This document shows, piece after piece, positions 1-7,755 of a stretch of 64,000 nucleotides of DNA. Position numbers and translations under genes: made by a program. The notes beneath the pieces were generated by a model. That model did no database searches. It was not told where the DNA came from and saw only the letters and a program-made list of their open reading frames with translations. The DNA comes from an uncultured Prevotella sp. (GTDB lineage: Bacteria > Bacteroidota > Bacteroidia > Bacteroidales > Bacteroidaceae), in the NCBI GenBank assembly GCA_905233555.1, contig CAJODF010000001.1, positions 1 to 64,000 of the forward strand, given 5' to 3'. The first letter of the stretch is position 1, and the number at the start of each line of letters is the position of its first letter.

Positions 1-205
1 ACTTTCTCTTACCAATAACTAAAAACCTAAAACTATAAATATTACTACTAACCTAAAACAATCTATTAACCTTTTGACGATGCAAAGATATATCTTTTTC
101 GGATAACTTGCAATACTTTTTTGATAATAAGTGTATAAAAGCCCCTCATTCTTGACATAAATCAAGCGATTGTGTGCGGAAACACTAAATATTTACTCAT
201 TTTCC

Positions 206-236
206 TTTGTTTTTTGCAAAACTTGCAGTACCTTTG
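206..236 (+). promoter_or_regulatory. Bacteroidetes-type promoter for the 263-2870 operon
   Basis: TTTG at 206-209, then 19 bases, then TACCTTTG at 229-236. This matches the Bacteroidetes -33/-7 pattern (TTTG, 19-21 bases, TAnnTTTG). Transcription would start near 243, about 20 bases before the first gene. Bases 1-205 are AT-rich and hold no gene or other signal that I can support. Confidence 0.6.
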
Positions 237-262
237 CGGGCAAAAATAATAAGGTATAAGAT

Positions 263-850
263 ATGAAGAAACTTTTAGCAGTTATTATCGTCTTGCTTGT
301 GGCGATTCTCATGGCATTGACTGTGCCAGACAAGCAGAAACACAAGGACGCCATGATGGAGGCCGTCAATGAGTATGTCGAAGAAGAGGCCGTTGATAAG
401 TTGGGTGACAATGTCCTGGCCAAACTGGGCAAGAGTGTTGTGGTGAAGGCTGTCCAGACAGCACTTAACTCGAAACTCAAGGTCGATAACTATTACCTCT
501 TTAATACGACGCACGTGCGCCTGAAGGGGGAAGACCAGATCTTGTCGCTTGGTATGTTTGGTCATGTGTTTACCTTCGACAAGGAAATGCTCCGTGATAA
601 GTTGAACGAGGCGTTGAATGCCAAGGAGGAGGCTGAGAGCGAGAAAGAGGCTGCCAAACAGAGTGCCAAGGAACTGAAACGACTTCAAAAGGAACAGAAG
701 AAACGTGAGAAGGAATTGGCCAAGGAACAGAAGAAGCGTGAGGAAGAGGCTGCCAAGGAAGCCAAACGTCAGGCTAAGGAAGCCAAGCGTAAGGCCAAGG
801 AGGCTGCCAAGGAAGCCAAACGCAGGGCTAAGGAAGCAGCCAATAACTGA
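263..850 (+). CDS. Membrane-anchored Lys/Glu-rich protein, possibly DUF4359-like
   Basis: This is a protein of 195 residues. Residues 1-22 are a hydrophobic signal or anchor segment (MKKLLAVIIVLLVAILMAL). Residues 25-115 form a small domain with the stretch NYYLFNTTHVRLKGEDQILSL and then LGMFGHVFTF, which resembles DUF4359-type proteins; this is a family impression, not a search result. From about residue 116 to the end it is almost purely Glu/Lys/Ala/Arg with AKEAKR-type repeats, so a long charged helix or coiled coil is expected. The stop codon overlaps the next ATG (TGATG at 848-852), so it is translationally coupled to the GT4 gene. It may interact with the envelope or with a glycan enzyme. 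The function is not known. Confidence 0.75.
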   Translation: MKKLLAVIIVLLVAILMALTVPDKQKHKDAMMEAVNEYVEEEAVDKLGDNVLAKLGKSVVVKAVQTALNSKLKVDNYYLFNTTHVRLKGEDQILSLGMFGHVFTFDKEMLRDKLNEALNAKEEAESEKEAAKQSAKELKRLQKEQKKREKELAKEQKKREEEAAKEAKRQAKEAKRKAKEAAKEAKRRAKEAANN

Positions 851-2103
851 TGCGGGTACTGATTGTCAACACCAGCGAACGGACGGGTGGGGCTGCTGTG
901 GCCGCCAATCGTCTGATGAAGGCACTTATCAACCATGGTGTCAAGGCCAAGATGTTGGTGCGTGACAAGGAATCAGATTCATTGACCGTCGTCGGCCTCC
1001 CGAAATCGCCAATGCTTCATTGGCATTTCCTCTGGGAACGGTTGGTCATTTTCGTCCGGAGCCGTTTTTCACGGAAACATCTCTTTGAGATCGACCTTGC
1101 CAACACTGGTTCCGACATTACCGGACTTCCGGAATTCAAGGAGGCTGATGTCATCCATCTGCACTGGATCAATCAGGGTATGCTCTCATTAAGCAACATC
1201 CAGAAGATTCTGCGGAGTGGCAAGCCCGTTGTGTGGACCATGCATGACATCTGGCCCGCTACAGCCATCTGTCATCTCACATTGGGATGCAGAAGTTTTA
1301 CGTCGGCCTGTAAGTCGTGCAGACTGTTGTCAGGCGGCAGTGCCCTTACCCAGAGTGTCTGGCGCAAAAAACAACGGTTGTTTGAAGACGGGGACATCCA
1401 CTTTGTGGCGTGCAGTCACTGGCTGGAGTCGGAAGCCAAGTCGAGTGCACTGTTGAAGAGACATAAGATCACGAGTATCCCTAACCCGATAGATACACAT
1501 ATATATAATAATAGGTGTAACAAACAAGAGGTTCGCCAACAACTCGGATTGCCTGCTGACAAGAAACTGGTCTTGTTTGTCTCGCAACGGGTGACGAACC
1601 CCAACAAGGGTATGGACTATCTTGTTGAGGCTTGTGGGCTGTTAAAGGATATCGATCAGTTGGGTATTGTCATCTTAGGCGGTCATGCGGAGGAAGTGGC
1701 AGACCAATTGTCTTTCGAGACCTACCCATTAGGCTATGTCAACGATGAGCACCGTATTGTGGATATCTACAATGCCGTCGATGTCTTTGTCTTACCGTCG
1801 TTGTCTGAGAATCTGCCTAACACCATCATGGAGGCCATGGCCTGTGGTGTGCCCTGTGTCGGTTTTAGGGTAGGGGGCATCCCTGAAGAGATCGATCACA
1901 AGCAAAACGGCTATGTTGCCGACTACCGCAGTGCAGAGGACTTGGCATGGGGCATCCGCTGGATACTCACCGAGGCCGACTATGAGTCGCTCAGCCGGCA
2001 TGCTGTCCAGAAGGTAGCCCAAAACTACTCCCAGCAGAGTGTCGCTCTCAAATACCTTGATGTCTATCAGCAGGCGATGGCCTTTAAGCATTACGGCCTA
2101 TGA
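850..2103 (+). CDS. Glycosyltransferase family 4 (GT-B)
   Basis: This 417-residue protein is a retaining GT-B glycosyltransferase by its C-terminal signature. SENLPNTIMEAMACGVPCV starts at about residue 319 and carries the family's E-x7-E motif; VGGIPEEI follows. The N-terminal half begins with a Rossmann-like strand and the acceptor-side loop NTSERTGGAAVAANRLM, typical of GT4 enzymes of capsule or O-antigen clusters. It has no signal peptide, so it should act on the cytoplasmic side of the inner membrane. The gene overlaps its upstream neighbour by one base and the downstream GT2 gene by four (ATGA), so the three genes form one operon. Donor and acceptor sugars cannot be read from the sequence. 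Confidence 0.9.
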   Translation: MRVLIVNTSERTGGAAVAANRLMKALINHGVKAKMLVRDKESDSLTVVGLPKSPMLHWHFLWERLVIFVRSRFSRKHLFEIDLANTGSDITGLPEFKEADVIHLHWINQGMLSLSNIQKILRSGKPVVWTMHDIWPATAICHLTLGCRSFTSACKSCRLLSGGSALTQSVWRKKQRLFEDGDIHFVACSHWLESEAKSSALLKRHKITSIPNPIDTHIYNNRCNKQEVRQQLGLPADKKLVLFVSQRVTNPNKGMDYLVEACGLLKDIDQLGIVILGGHAEEVADQLSFETYPLGYVNDEHRIVDIYNAVDVFVLPSLSENLPNTIMEAMACGVPCVGFRVGGIPEEIDHKQNGYVADYRSAEDLAWGIRWILTEADYESLSRHAVQKVAQNYSQQSVALKYLDVYQQAMAFKHYGL

Positions 2104-2870
2104 TCAAGATCACCTACGTCACCATCACCTATCAGGCAGCGAAGGTGTTGCAACGCACCCTCGACAGTGTGTTGCAGCAGGACTATCCTGAGATTACGCA
2201 CCTGATTATTGATGGTGCCTCGACGGATGGAACGTTGGAGATGGTCAACGACTATATCGAGCGCTCGAATGCAACCGGTAACGGACATAAGGTTTTGCTT
2301 ATGTCGGAGCCCGACAATGGCATCTACGACGCCATGAACAAGGGCCTCCGCTCCCTCGATGGCGACTATGTCTGTTTCCTCAACGCCGGCGACTTCCTAC
2401 CCGCCTCCGATATTGCCTCTCGCATCGTCGGAGCAATAGACGGTCAATCTCCCGCCGTTCTATACGGTGATACCGACATCGTCGATGCCGATGGTCATTT
2501 CCTCCATCCTCGCCGTCTTTGCCCCCCAGAGCACCTCACATGGAAGTCCTTCCGTCACGGTATGCTTGTCTGCCATCAGGCCTTCTATGCCCGAACCGAC
2601 TTCGCCATTGCCACTCCCTATAGTCAGAAATACCGCTATTCGGCCGATGTCGATTGGTGCATCCGTATCATGAAGGCAGCCGCCAAGGAGAACGTGCCCC
2701 TGCTGAACCTGCACATGGTGGTGGTCAACTATACCGAGGAGGGACAAACAACGCTCCACCACCGCGAGTCGCTCCTTGAGCGCTATCGGGTGATGGAGAG
2801 TCATTACGGCCGCCTCAGCACATTCTTCATGCACTGCTGGTTCGTCGTCCGTTCGGTTATTTCACGATGA
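2100..2870 (+). CDS. Glycosyltransferase family 2 (GT-A)
   Basis: This 256-residue protein has a GT-A fold signature. The N-terminal strand ITYVTITYQ is followed by TLDSVLQQDYP, then LIIDGASTDGTLE (nucleotide-binding loop) and SEPDNGIYDAMNKG. CFLNAGDFL, near residue 95, takes the place of the metal-binding DxD. It is of the WcaA type, short and without membrane segments apart from a weakly hydrophobic C-terminus. It is the last gene of the operon that starts at 263. Its 3' end overlaps the 3' end of the convergent amylase gene by 14 bases (2857-2870). It probably adds a sugar to the same surface glycan as the GT4. Specificity is unknown. Confidence 0.9.
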   Translation: MIKITYVTITYQAAKVLQRTLDSVLQQDYPEITHLIIDGASTDGTLEMVNDYIERSNATGNGHKVLLMSEPDNGIYDAMNKGLRSLDGDYVCFLNAGDFLPASDIASRIVGAIDGQSPAVLYGDTDIVDADGHFLHPRRLCPPEHLTWKSFRHGMLVCHQAFYARTDFAIATPYSQKYRYSADVDWCIRIMKAAAKENVPLLNLHMVVVNYTEEGQTTLHHRESLLERYRVMESHYGRLSTFFMHCWFVVRSVISR

Positions 2871-4632
2871 CCTTCTTCTTGTTGACGATGTAGAGACCCT
2901 TCGGCAGTTGCTGGAGGTTGCCGTCCGTGCGAACGAGTCGTCCGTCGAGGGTGTAGATCTTATCGTCATTGGCTGCATCGGTGAGGATAGTACTGATACC
3001 GGCAACAATACCTTGTAAGGCTCCTGCTTGGTTGTAGTAACCACTGTTTTTGAAGTCGAGGTCTGAAGTCTGCCCACCGTTATTATCGTTGTTGAAGATG
3101 ATGAAGGTGGGTTGTCCGCTTGGGGTCATCTCTGTGGTGCTATTCGGCTTGTAACTCTTGCCGTCCCAAGTCCATTTCCACACACTTTTATCATTATTCG
3201 TTCCCACTTTGGTACAAGTGGCGCCTGGCCAACTGCCTGTAGTATAGTTTTGCGTGTCGTTCCACGCCCAGCATTTTACTGTGGTCCAGGAGGCGGGCGC
3301 TTCGAAGAATGCGCAAATCTCACCATCATTCACTTGACAGAAGTCTGGTACCTTGAAGGAACTTTCCTCTTCATCAATGGCCTGAACGGCAGACAAGTCA
3401 ATACCGTTGCTGACATAGAGTTTGTAGAGAGTGCCTTCTGTGGCTAACTGATAGCCGCTGGTGTCTGTTGTTGCATCGCCCAACAGAAGCATCAAATTAC
3501 CTTTCTGGCCTTTGACTATGAGTATATAGCCATTGTCTTTGACACCCTTCTCTATGATCTCACTCTGATTGGTGAGCCCTACAGCTTTACGCACGGCTAT
3601 CAACTTTTTGATGGCTTTCTTGTAGGCCATCCAATGACTGAGCCATACGCAGGGAGTACCAGGCATTGAGAGGATGTAGGCATTGGCAGCCTCTACATTG
3701 GCATAGAGGGGACTTTCGCCTTGTCGGCCAGTATCATGATTATCGACAAAAGTCACAGAATAGCGGTCATATCCCTGCTGTGTCGTCAGGTCGGCATCAT
3801 CGAGTTTGCTCCAATTGCCGCCGTTGGAGAAGGCTTCGTTGATGTTGAATTTCATCGGAAAGTCAAAGGCGGCACTTTGGATTACACCGTCCACTTTGGT
3901 TCCCTCAATCCATTGTTTGATGGTACTGAGTTTTTCCCAACACTCCATTACTGAGAACTGAGGACTTGTGACAGTATTGTATAGACCGATATATTCGGGT
4001 GCATAGCCTAACACGAAGTCATAGCGGAAACCCGTATAACCCAGGTCATTGAGCAGGAAGTCGAGATAGGCCATCACATTTTTCTGCACATTGGCACTGG
4101 TGTGGTCCAAATCGCGTGCACCGCCCCATCCTTTACCTGTATCTATGGCCCCTGTGGGGTTGAAGCCATTGTCTTTCGACTCATCATCCTGACAGATGTC
4201 GGCTGCCGTCAACTGATATGTTTCACCTTTCCAGGTCTCTGCGGGGAAATTGAGCCAATTGGCATCCACACTGGCTCGGTGGTTGATGACAATATCTTCA
4301 ATGATACCAACGTTCTTGGCCTTGAAGGTGTTGATCATACTGCGTAATTCTGCCTCAGTACCAAAAGCACTCTTATGGTCGAACCAATAGACAGGGTGAT
4401 AACCCATATTATTCTTCAAGTCATTGGCGTATGCAGAGTTAGGTACCCAGATGAGGCTGAAATATTGGGATAATTCGTCAGCCTGACTTTCCAACGTTGT
4501 CCAGTTGGAGTCGGCATAACCGTCCCAATAGAATCCCTGCAGCATCACGCCGTTGTAATTTGCAGGCCAGCCTTGGGCTGATACCACAATGGTGGTGATG
4601 AAGGCAATAAGTGTGGTGTAAAGTCTTCGCAT
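2857..4632 (-). CDS. Secreted GH13 alpha-amylase with CBM26-like domain and T9SS-type tail
   Basis: This is a protein of 591 residues. Residues 1-20 are a type I signal peptide (ends VVSAQ). The GH13 barrel carries IVINHRA (region I), GFRYDFVLGY (region II, nucleophile Asp), SVMECWE (region III, Glu) and FVDNHDT (region IV). After the barrel, from about residue 445, VKCWAWNDTQNYTTGSWPG and PTFIIFNNDNNGGQTSDL resemble a CBM26 starch-binding module. The C-terminus IYTLDGRLVR...LPKGLYIVNKKKVIVK resembles a T9SS type A sorting tail. The gene closes the susCDEF arm and so takes the place of SusG, the surface amylase. Bacteroides SusG is a lipoprotein; here no lipobox is present and surface delivery would rely on T9SS. 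It should cut starch into oligosaccharides for SusC/D. Confidence 0.92.
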   Translation of the reverse strand: MRRLYTTLIAFITTIVVSAQGWPANYNGVMLQGFYWDGYADSNWTTLESQADELSQYFSLIWVPNSAYANDLKNNMGYHPVYWFDHKSAFGTEAELRSMINTFKAKNVGIIEDIVINHRASVDANWLNFPAETWKGETYQLTAADICQDDESKDNGFNPTGAIDTGKGWGGARDLDHTSANVQKNVMAYLDFLLNDLGYTGFRYDFVLGYAPEYIGLYNTVTSPQFSVMECWEKLSTIKQWIEGTKVDGVIQSAAFDFPMKFNINEAFSNGGNWSKLDDADLTTQQGYDRYSVTFVDNHDTGRQGESPLYANVEAANAYILSMPGTPCVWLSHWMAYKKAIKKLIAVRKAVGLTNQSEIIEKGVKDNGYILIVKGQKGNLMLLLGDATTDTSGYQLATEGTLYKLYVSNGIDLSAVQAIDEEESSFKVPDFCQVNDGEICAFFEAPASWTTVKCWAWNDTQNYTTGSWPGATCTKVGTNNDKSVWKWTWDGKSYKPNSTTEMTPSGQPTFIIFNNDNNGGQTSDLDFKNSGYYNQAGALQGIVAGISTILTDAANDDKIYTLDGRLVRTDGNLQQLPKGLYIVNKKKVIVK

Positions 4633-4672
4633 AATCGTTTCTGTAATTGTGATTGCTGATTTTGAGTAGAAA

Positions 4673-4705
4673 GCAGGTCGTTCCTCGTTGGGAGGAGCGG
4701 CCTGC
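4673..4705 (-). other. Imperfect hairpin between the susF-like and amylase genes
   Basis: GCAGGTCGTTCCTC (4673-4686) faces GGAGGAGCGGCCTGC (4691-4705) across a four-base loop; 12 of 14 positions pair on the - strand transcript. It lies about 40 bases before the amylase start and is followed on the - strand by a weak T-containing stretch. It could be an intercistronic attenuator or an mRNA stability element. This is inferred from pairing only. Confidence 0.35.
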
Positions 4706-4727
4706 CTATCGTTACTAGAGTATCTGT

Positions 4728-6536
4728 TTATTCTACTGTGCAGTAGATGTTGTCAGAGGTCTTACGGGTCGGGTAAAGTTTAATCGTGGTTCCCACAGCC
4801 GTGAGATTATCTCCATTTGCTTCTAGGTTGTCAAGGGTCTTGCCGCCGAGGTTGATGGCCCAGTCGGCATTGACACGGAACTTCCAGCCTGCATCTGTGA
4901 TACCTGCATCTGTTGCCTCGAAGCAGTAGTCGGTAGGATTCCAGGTCATATCGACATCACCACCCCAACTGTTGAAGTCACCGATAATACCCATCTTTTC
5001 GACCTTCACGGCATCCAGTGTGCCTGCGGCAAGATTGAGTGTGACATAATAGACACCTTCTCCGGCAGTGGCCTTGAAGTTGCCGCCACCATCTGCAAAG
5101 TCGCCGGTGATGCCGCCAGTCATGTGACCGCTGTTGATTTCGGTACCCCAGTCTCCAGGAACTTTCTGGAACTTAAACTCGTTGCCCCATCCGTTCGGGT
5201 CAGCACAGTAAAGGAAGCCTGTATAGACACCATCGTAGTTAGGTGACTCTAACTTCTGCTCTGCATTAGCCCAGCCATCGGTGGCACCGATGAAGTAAAC
5301 GAAGCGTTCGAAACTGAGAGGCTTGATTTCATAAGTCATCTCCTTCATATTGATGGTGACACTGATGAACTTGGCGCCAGCCTCTACCTTGAATGAGCCG
5401 TCACCCTGCTTGTCGCGGTCTTCGAGTTGGTTACGACGGCAGAGTGTTCCGTCGGTGCCATTGTTGCCATTACCCTTGGTGGTAGCATACAGCAGATCCC
5501 AGGCCCCATCCTCGCCGTTGGCAATGGCATCGCAAGCCTTATCGTCACCGATGGCGAACCAGGTATCACCCTCAGCGGCTGCTGGGAATACGATGGTATA
5601 GACAGGTATGTCGATATTGGCCTGATTGAACTTCAGTTCTTTAGTAGAGCAAGAACCAGCCCAGTCATTAGGACCACCGACAATGTAGTAGTTGACAGCT
5701 TGACGAACGACCTTATAGGTCAGGTTGTTCATGTCGAGCGTAATCTTGTAGATATTACCCTTGTCACCATTGATGACTGGTGTCTGAACACCCTGATCGT
5801 CGCCTTTGTAGACAATGAAGTTCTCAAGTGAGTTGTCGCCATTGACGGCACATCCCATCTCACCGAGATTGACCTCGTCCCAGTTGCCGTTCTCATAATG
5901 AGAGCCTTCATAGAACTTGTACCAGGCATCACCGTCTCCAGACAGTGTCACAACAGCGGTATAGACTCCTTCACTCTCCTTTTCCATCCAGATGGGCGTT
6001 GCGAGGTCCCAGCCGTTACCTTCGAAGTTACCAAGGATATAATAGCCCTTGGGGTCGATAGCCGGTGTAGGCTTGGCGGTGAACGTACCCGTTGTCTGTC
6101 CCTTGACATCTGTTGTCACAGCATCACCATTGGTGAGAATCAGTGAAACGGTTGACTCCACATCGAGTGTGCGTGCAATGGAAGCGCGGGAGTTGAACTG
6201 CTTTTGTATCAATTCGTTCAAGGCTGTGGCAGATACCACGATGTTACCCTTGTCGACAGAGGCATTGATGGGCTCACCATTGATCGTCAGGCTCGTCACA
6301 ACAAAGTCTGCCACCTTCTCACTGGAAGCATTGAGTGCCACCAACTTGACATTGTCATCACGTACAGGCATCACGATGTTGGCATTCTCACCAGCCACGA
6401 TGGTGACACCATATTTCTCGGCAGGATTCTCGGCAGGATTCGTCTGAGGACTTGCCCAGTCCGTGTAGTCGCCTGTGCAGCCGGCGAGCACAAGGCCCAC
6501 CAACGCTGCAACGCTATATTGAAATATCTTTTTCAT
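4728..6536 (-). CDS. SusF-like outer-membrane starch-binding lipoprotein
   Basis: This is a protein of 602 residues. The signal peptide ends in a lipobox (VLAGC, Cys19). An N-terminal SusE/SusF-type domain covers about residues 35-150. Four beta-rich modules of about 100-130 residues follow, each starting with a hydrophobic strand: GYYILGNFEGNGWD, VNYYIVGGPNDWAG, RFVYFIGATDGWANA and MGIIGDFNSWGGDV. This start pattern is that of SusE/SusF starch-binding domains. Bacteroides SusF has three such modules and about 485 residues, so this protein seems to have one more. Its place directly after susC-susD-susE-like supports the call. It should sit on the cell surface and hold starch near the SusCD transporter. 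Its N-terminal sequence is Asn/Pro-rich (NPAENPAEKYG). Confidence 0.85.
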   Translation of the reverse strand: MKKIFQYSVAALVGLVLAGCTGDYTDWASPQTNPAENPAEKYGVTIVAGENANIVMPVRDDNVKLVALNASSEKVADFVVTSLTINGEPINASVDKGNIVVSATALNELIQKQFNSRASIARTLDVESTVSLILTNGDAVTTDVKGQTTGTFTAKPTPAIDPKGYYILGNFEGNGWDLATPIWMEKESEGVYTAVVTLSGDGDAWYKFYEGSHYENGNWDEVNLGEMGCAVNGDNSLENFIVYKGDDQGVQTPVINGDKGNIYKITLDMNNLTYKVVRQAVNYYIVGGPNDWAGSCSTKELKFNQANIDIPVYTIVFPAAAEGDTWFAIGDDKACDAIANGEDGAWDLLYATTKGNGNNGTDGTLCRRNQLEDRDKQGDGSFKVEAGAKFISVTINMKEMTYEIKPLSFERFVYFIGATDGWANAEQKLESPNYDGVYTGFLYCADPNGWGNEFKFQKVPGDWGTEINSGHMTGGITGDFADGGGNFKATAGEGVYYVTLNLAAGTLDAVKVEKMGIIGDFNSWGGDVDMTWNPTDYCFEATDAGITDAGWKFRVNADWAINLGGKTLDNLEANGDNLTAVGTTIKLYPTRKTSDNIYCTVE

Positions 6537-6557
6537 AATTCTGTTACCTTTTATTTG

Positions 6558-7724
6558 TTATTTTACTTCACCAGTCATATAGTCGAAGTCTACATAGAGT
6601 TTCTGACCGGCAGATACACTTACAGAGTAGTCTGCACCAACGTTCTCTGCCCAGTTGCTTGGGATATCGACAGTACGCCAATAGACATTGCCCTTGTAGA
6701 GTGTGAACTCCGTGCGCCACCAGTCGAAGCCTGGTACCTTTACATAGGCACGCAACTCACCAGCACCTGTAAATGCGGGAGACTCCCAAATGCTGTTGTC
6801 AGCAGGTGTGGTAAACAATGTAGCACCTTCAGTCCAGTCACCGCCTGTGCATGCACCGATGATACCGGCCACGCCTGGTTCTACCTTCAAGGTGAACTGC
6901 TGGGCGTTGTCAACGATATCGCAGGTGAAGTGGAGCACATACCAGCCGCCGTTGGCCACCTTGATGTTGCTCATGTCGCCCTCACTGATACCAGCACCGG
7001 CATTGTCCTCAAGGTTCTTGATGCGGTCGTATCCACGCCAGTCACCATTCTCAAGGCCCCACTTGAACTCACCGCCTGCGGGAACATAGATCATGGTGAA
7101 GAACTCACCGGAGAGTCCATAGACTGGTGTCAGTGGCTTCCAACTGTTCCAGGCCTCCTGAATAGAAGAGCCAACGACAAAGATCTGTGTCGGCAATGTG
7201 GCAGGTGGCGTGATGTAGGTTACCAGCACGCTGGGCAGGGTGATGATGTTTGAGAAAGACTCACCAGTGCCTGTTGCATCCATGATCGCACGAAGGCGGA
7301 TGGATACCTGACGGGGTACTGACTGGAACGCTGCATCGGGATTAGCCTCCTTGAAGAGGTCTACGATGGCATCGTTGAGTTCGCTTGCGGGAACGGCAAT
7401 GTTCGATGCATCGGTAGAGGTTGAGATCAGTTCCTTGAAGGCTCCTGTAGCGAAGTCGCCTTCGGCAAGGGCCACCTGTGTGAAGTAACGGGTCACATAG
7501 GGAATGCCGCCATAGTTTGGCTGATTGCATGTCAGTACGACATTATCAGCATTGATCAGGTCGTATGTGTTGTTGACCGCATTGCCCGGCATGTTCAGCG
7601 TGAATGGTGTGCTGGCCTGACTCAGGTCGAGTGTCGGATTGCTGTCGCGGTCTTCTTCGCAGGATGTCAGCATCAGCGGCAGAACCAGTGCGGACAGCAA
7701 TATGGCTTTAAATATATGTTTCAT
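6558..7724 (-). CDS. SusE-like outer-membrane starch-binding lipoprotein
   Basis: I chose the ATG at 7724-7722 because it gives a clean lipoprotein signal (MKHIFKAILLSALVLPLMLTSC, Cys22) and a 388-residue protein, close to SusE of Bacteroides (387). A longer in-frame start at 7769 would overlap susD and put 15 extra residues before the signal. The SusE N-terminal domain (about residues 30-180) has NPTLDLSQASTPFTLNMPG. Two starch-binding-like modules follow, starting at TQIFVVGSSIQEAWNSWKP and GVAGIIGACTGGDWTEGAT. It should be surface-anchored and assist glycan capture by SusC/SusD. It is cotranscribed with susD, 31 bases upstream, and the susF-like gene. Confidence 0.87.
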   Translation of the reverse strand: MKHIFKAILLSALVLPLMLTSCEEDRDSNPTLDLSQASTPFTLNMPGNAVNNTYDLINADNVVLTCNQPNYGGIPYVTRYFTQVALAEGDFATGAFKELISTSTDASNIAVPASELNDAIVDLFKEANPDAAFQSVPRQVSIRLRAIMDATGTGESFSNIITLPSVLVTYITPPATLPTQIFVVGSSIQEAWNSWKPLTPVYGLSGEFFTMIYVPAGGEFKWGLENGDWRGYDRIKNLEDNAGAGISEGDMSNIKVANGGWYVLHFTCDIVDNAQQFTLKVEPGVAGIIGACTGGDWTEGATLFTTPADNSIWESPAFTGAGELRAYVKVPGFDWWRTEFTLYKGNVYWRTVDIPSNWAENVGADYSVSVSAGQKLYVDFDYMTGEVK

Positions 7725-7755
7725 AACTATTGTCATTTTTAAATCGTTCATAAAA

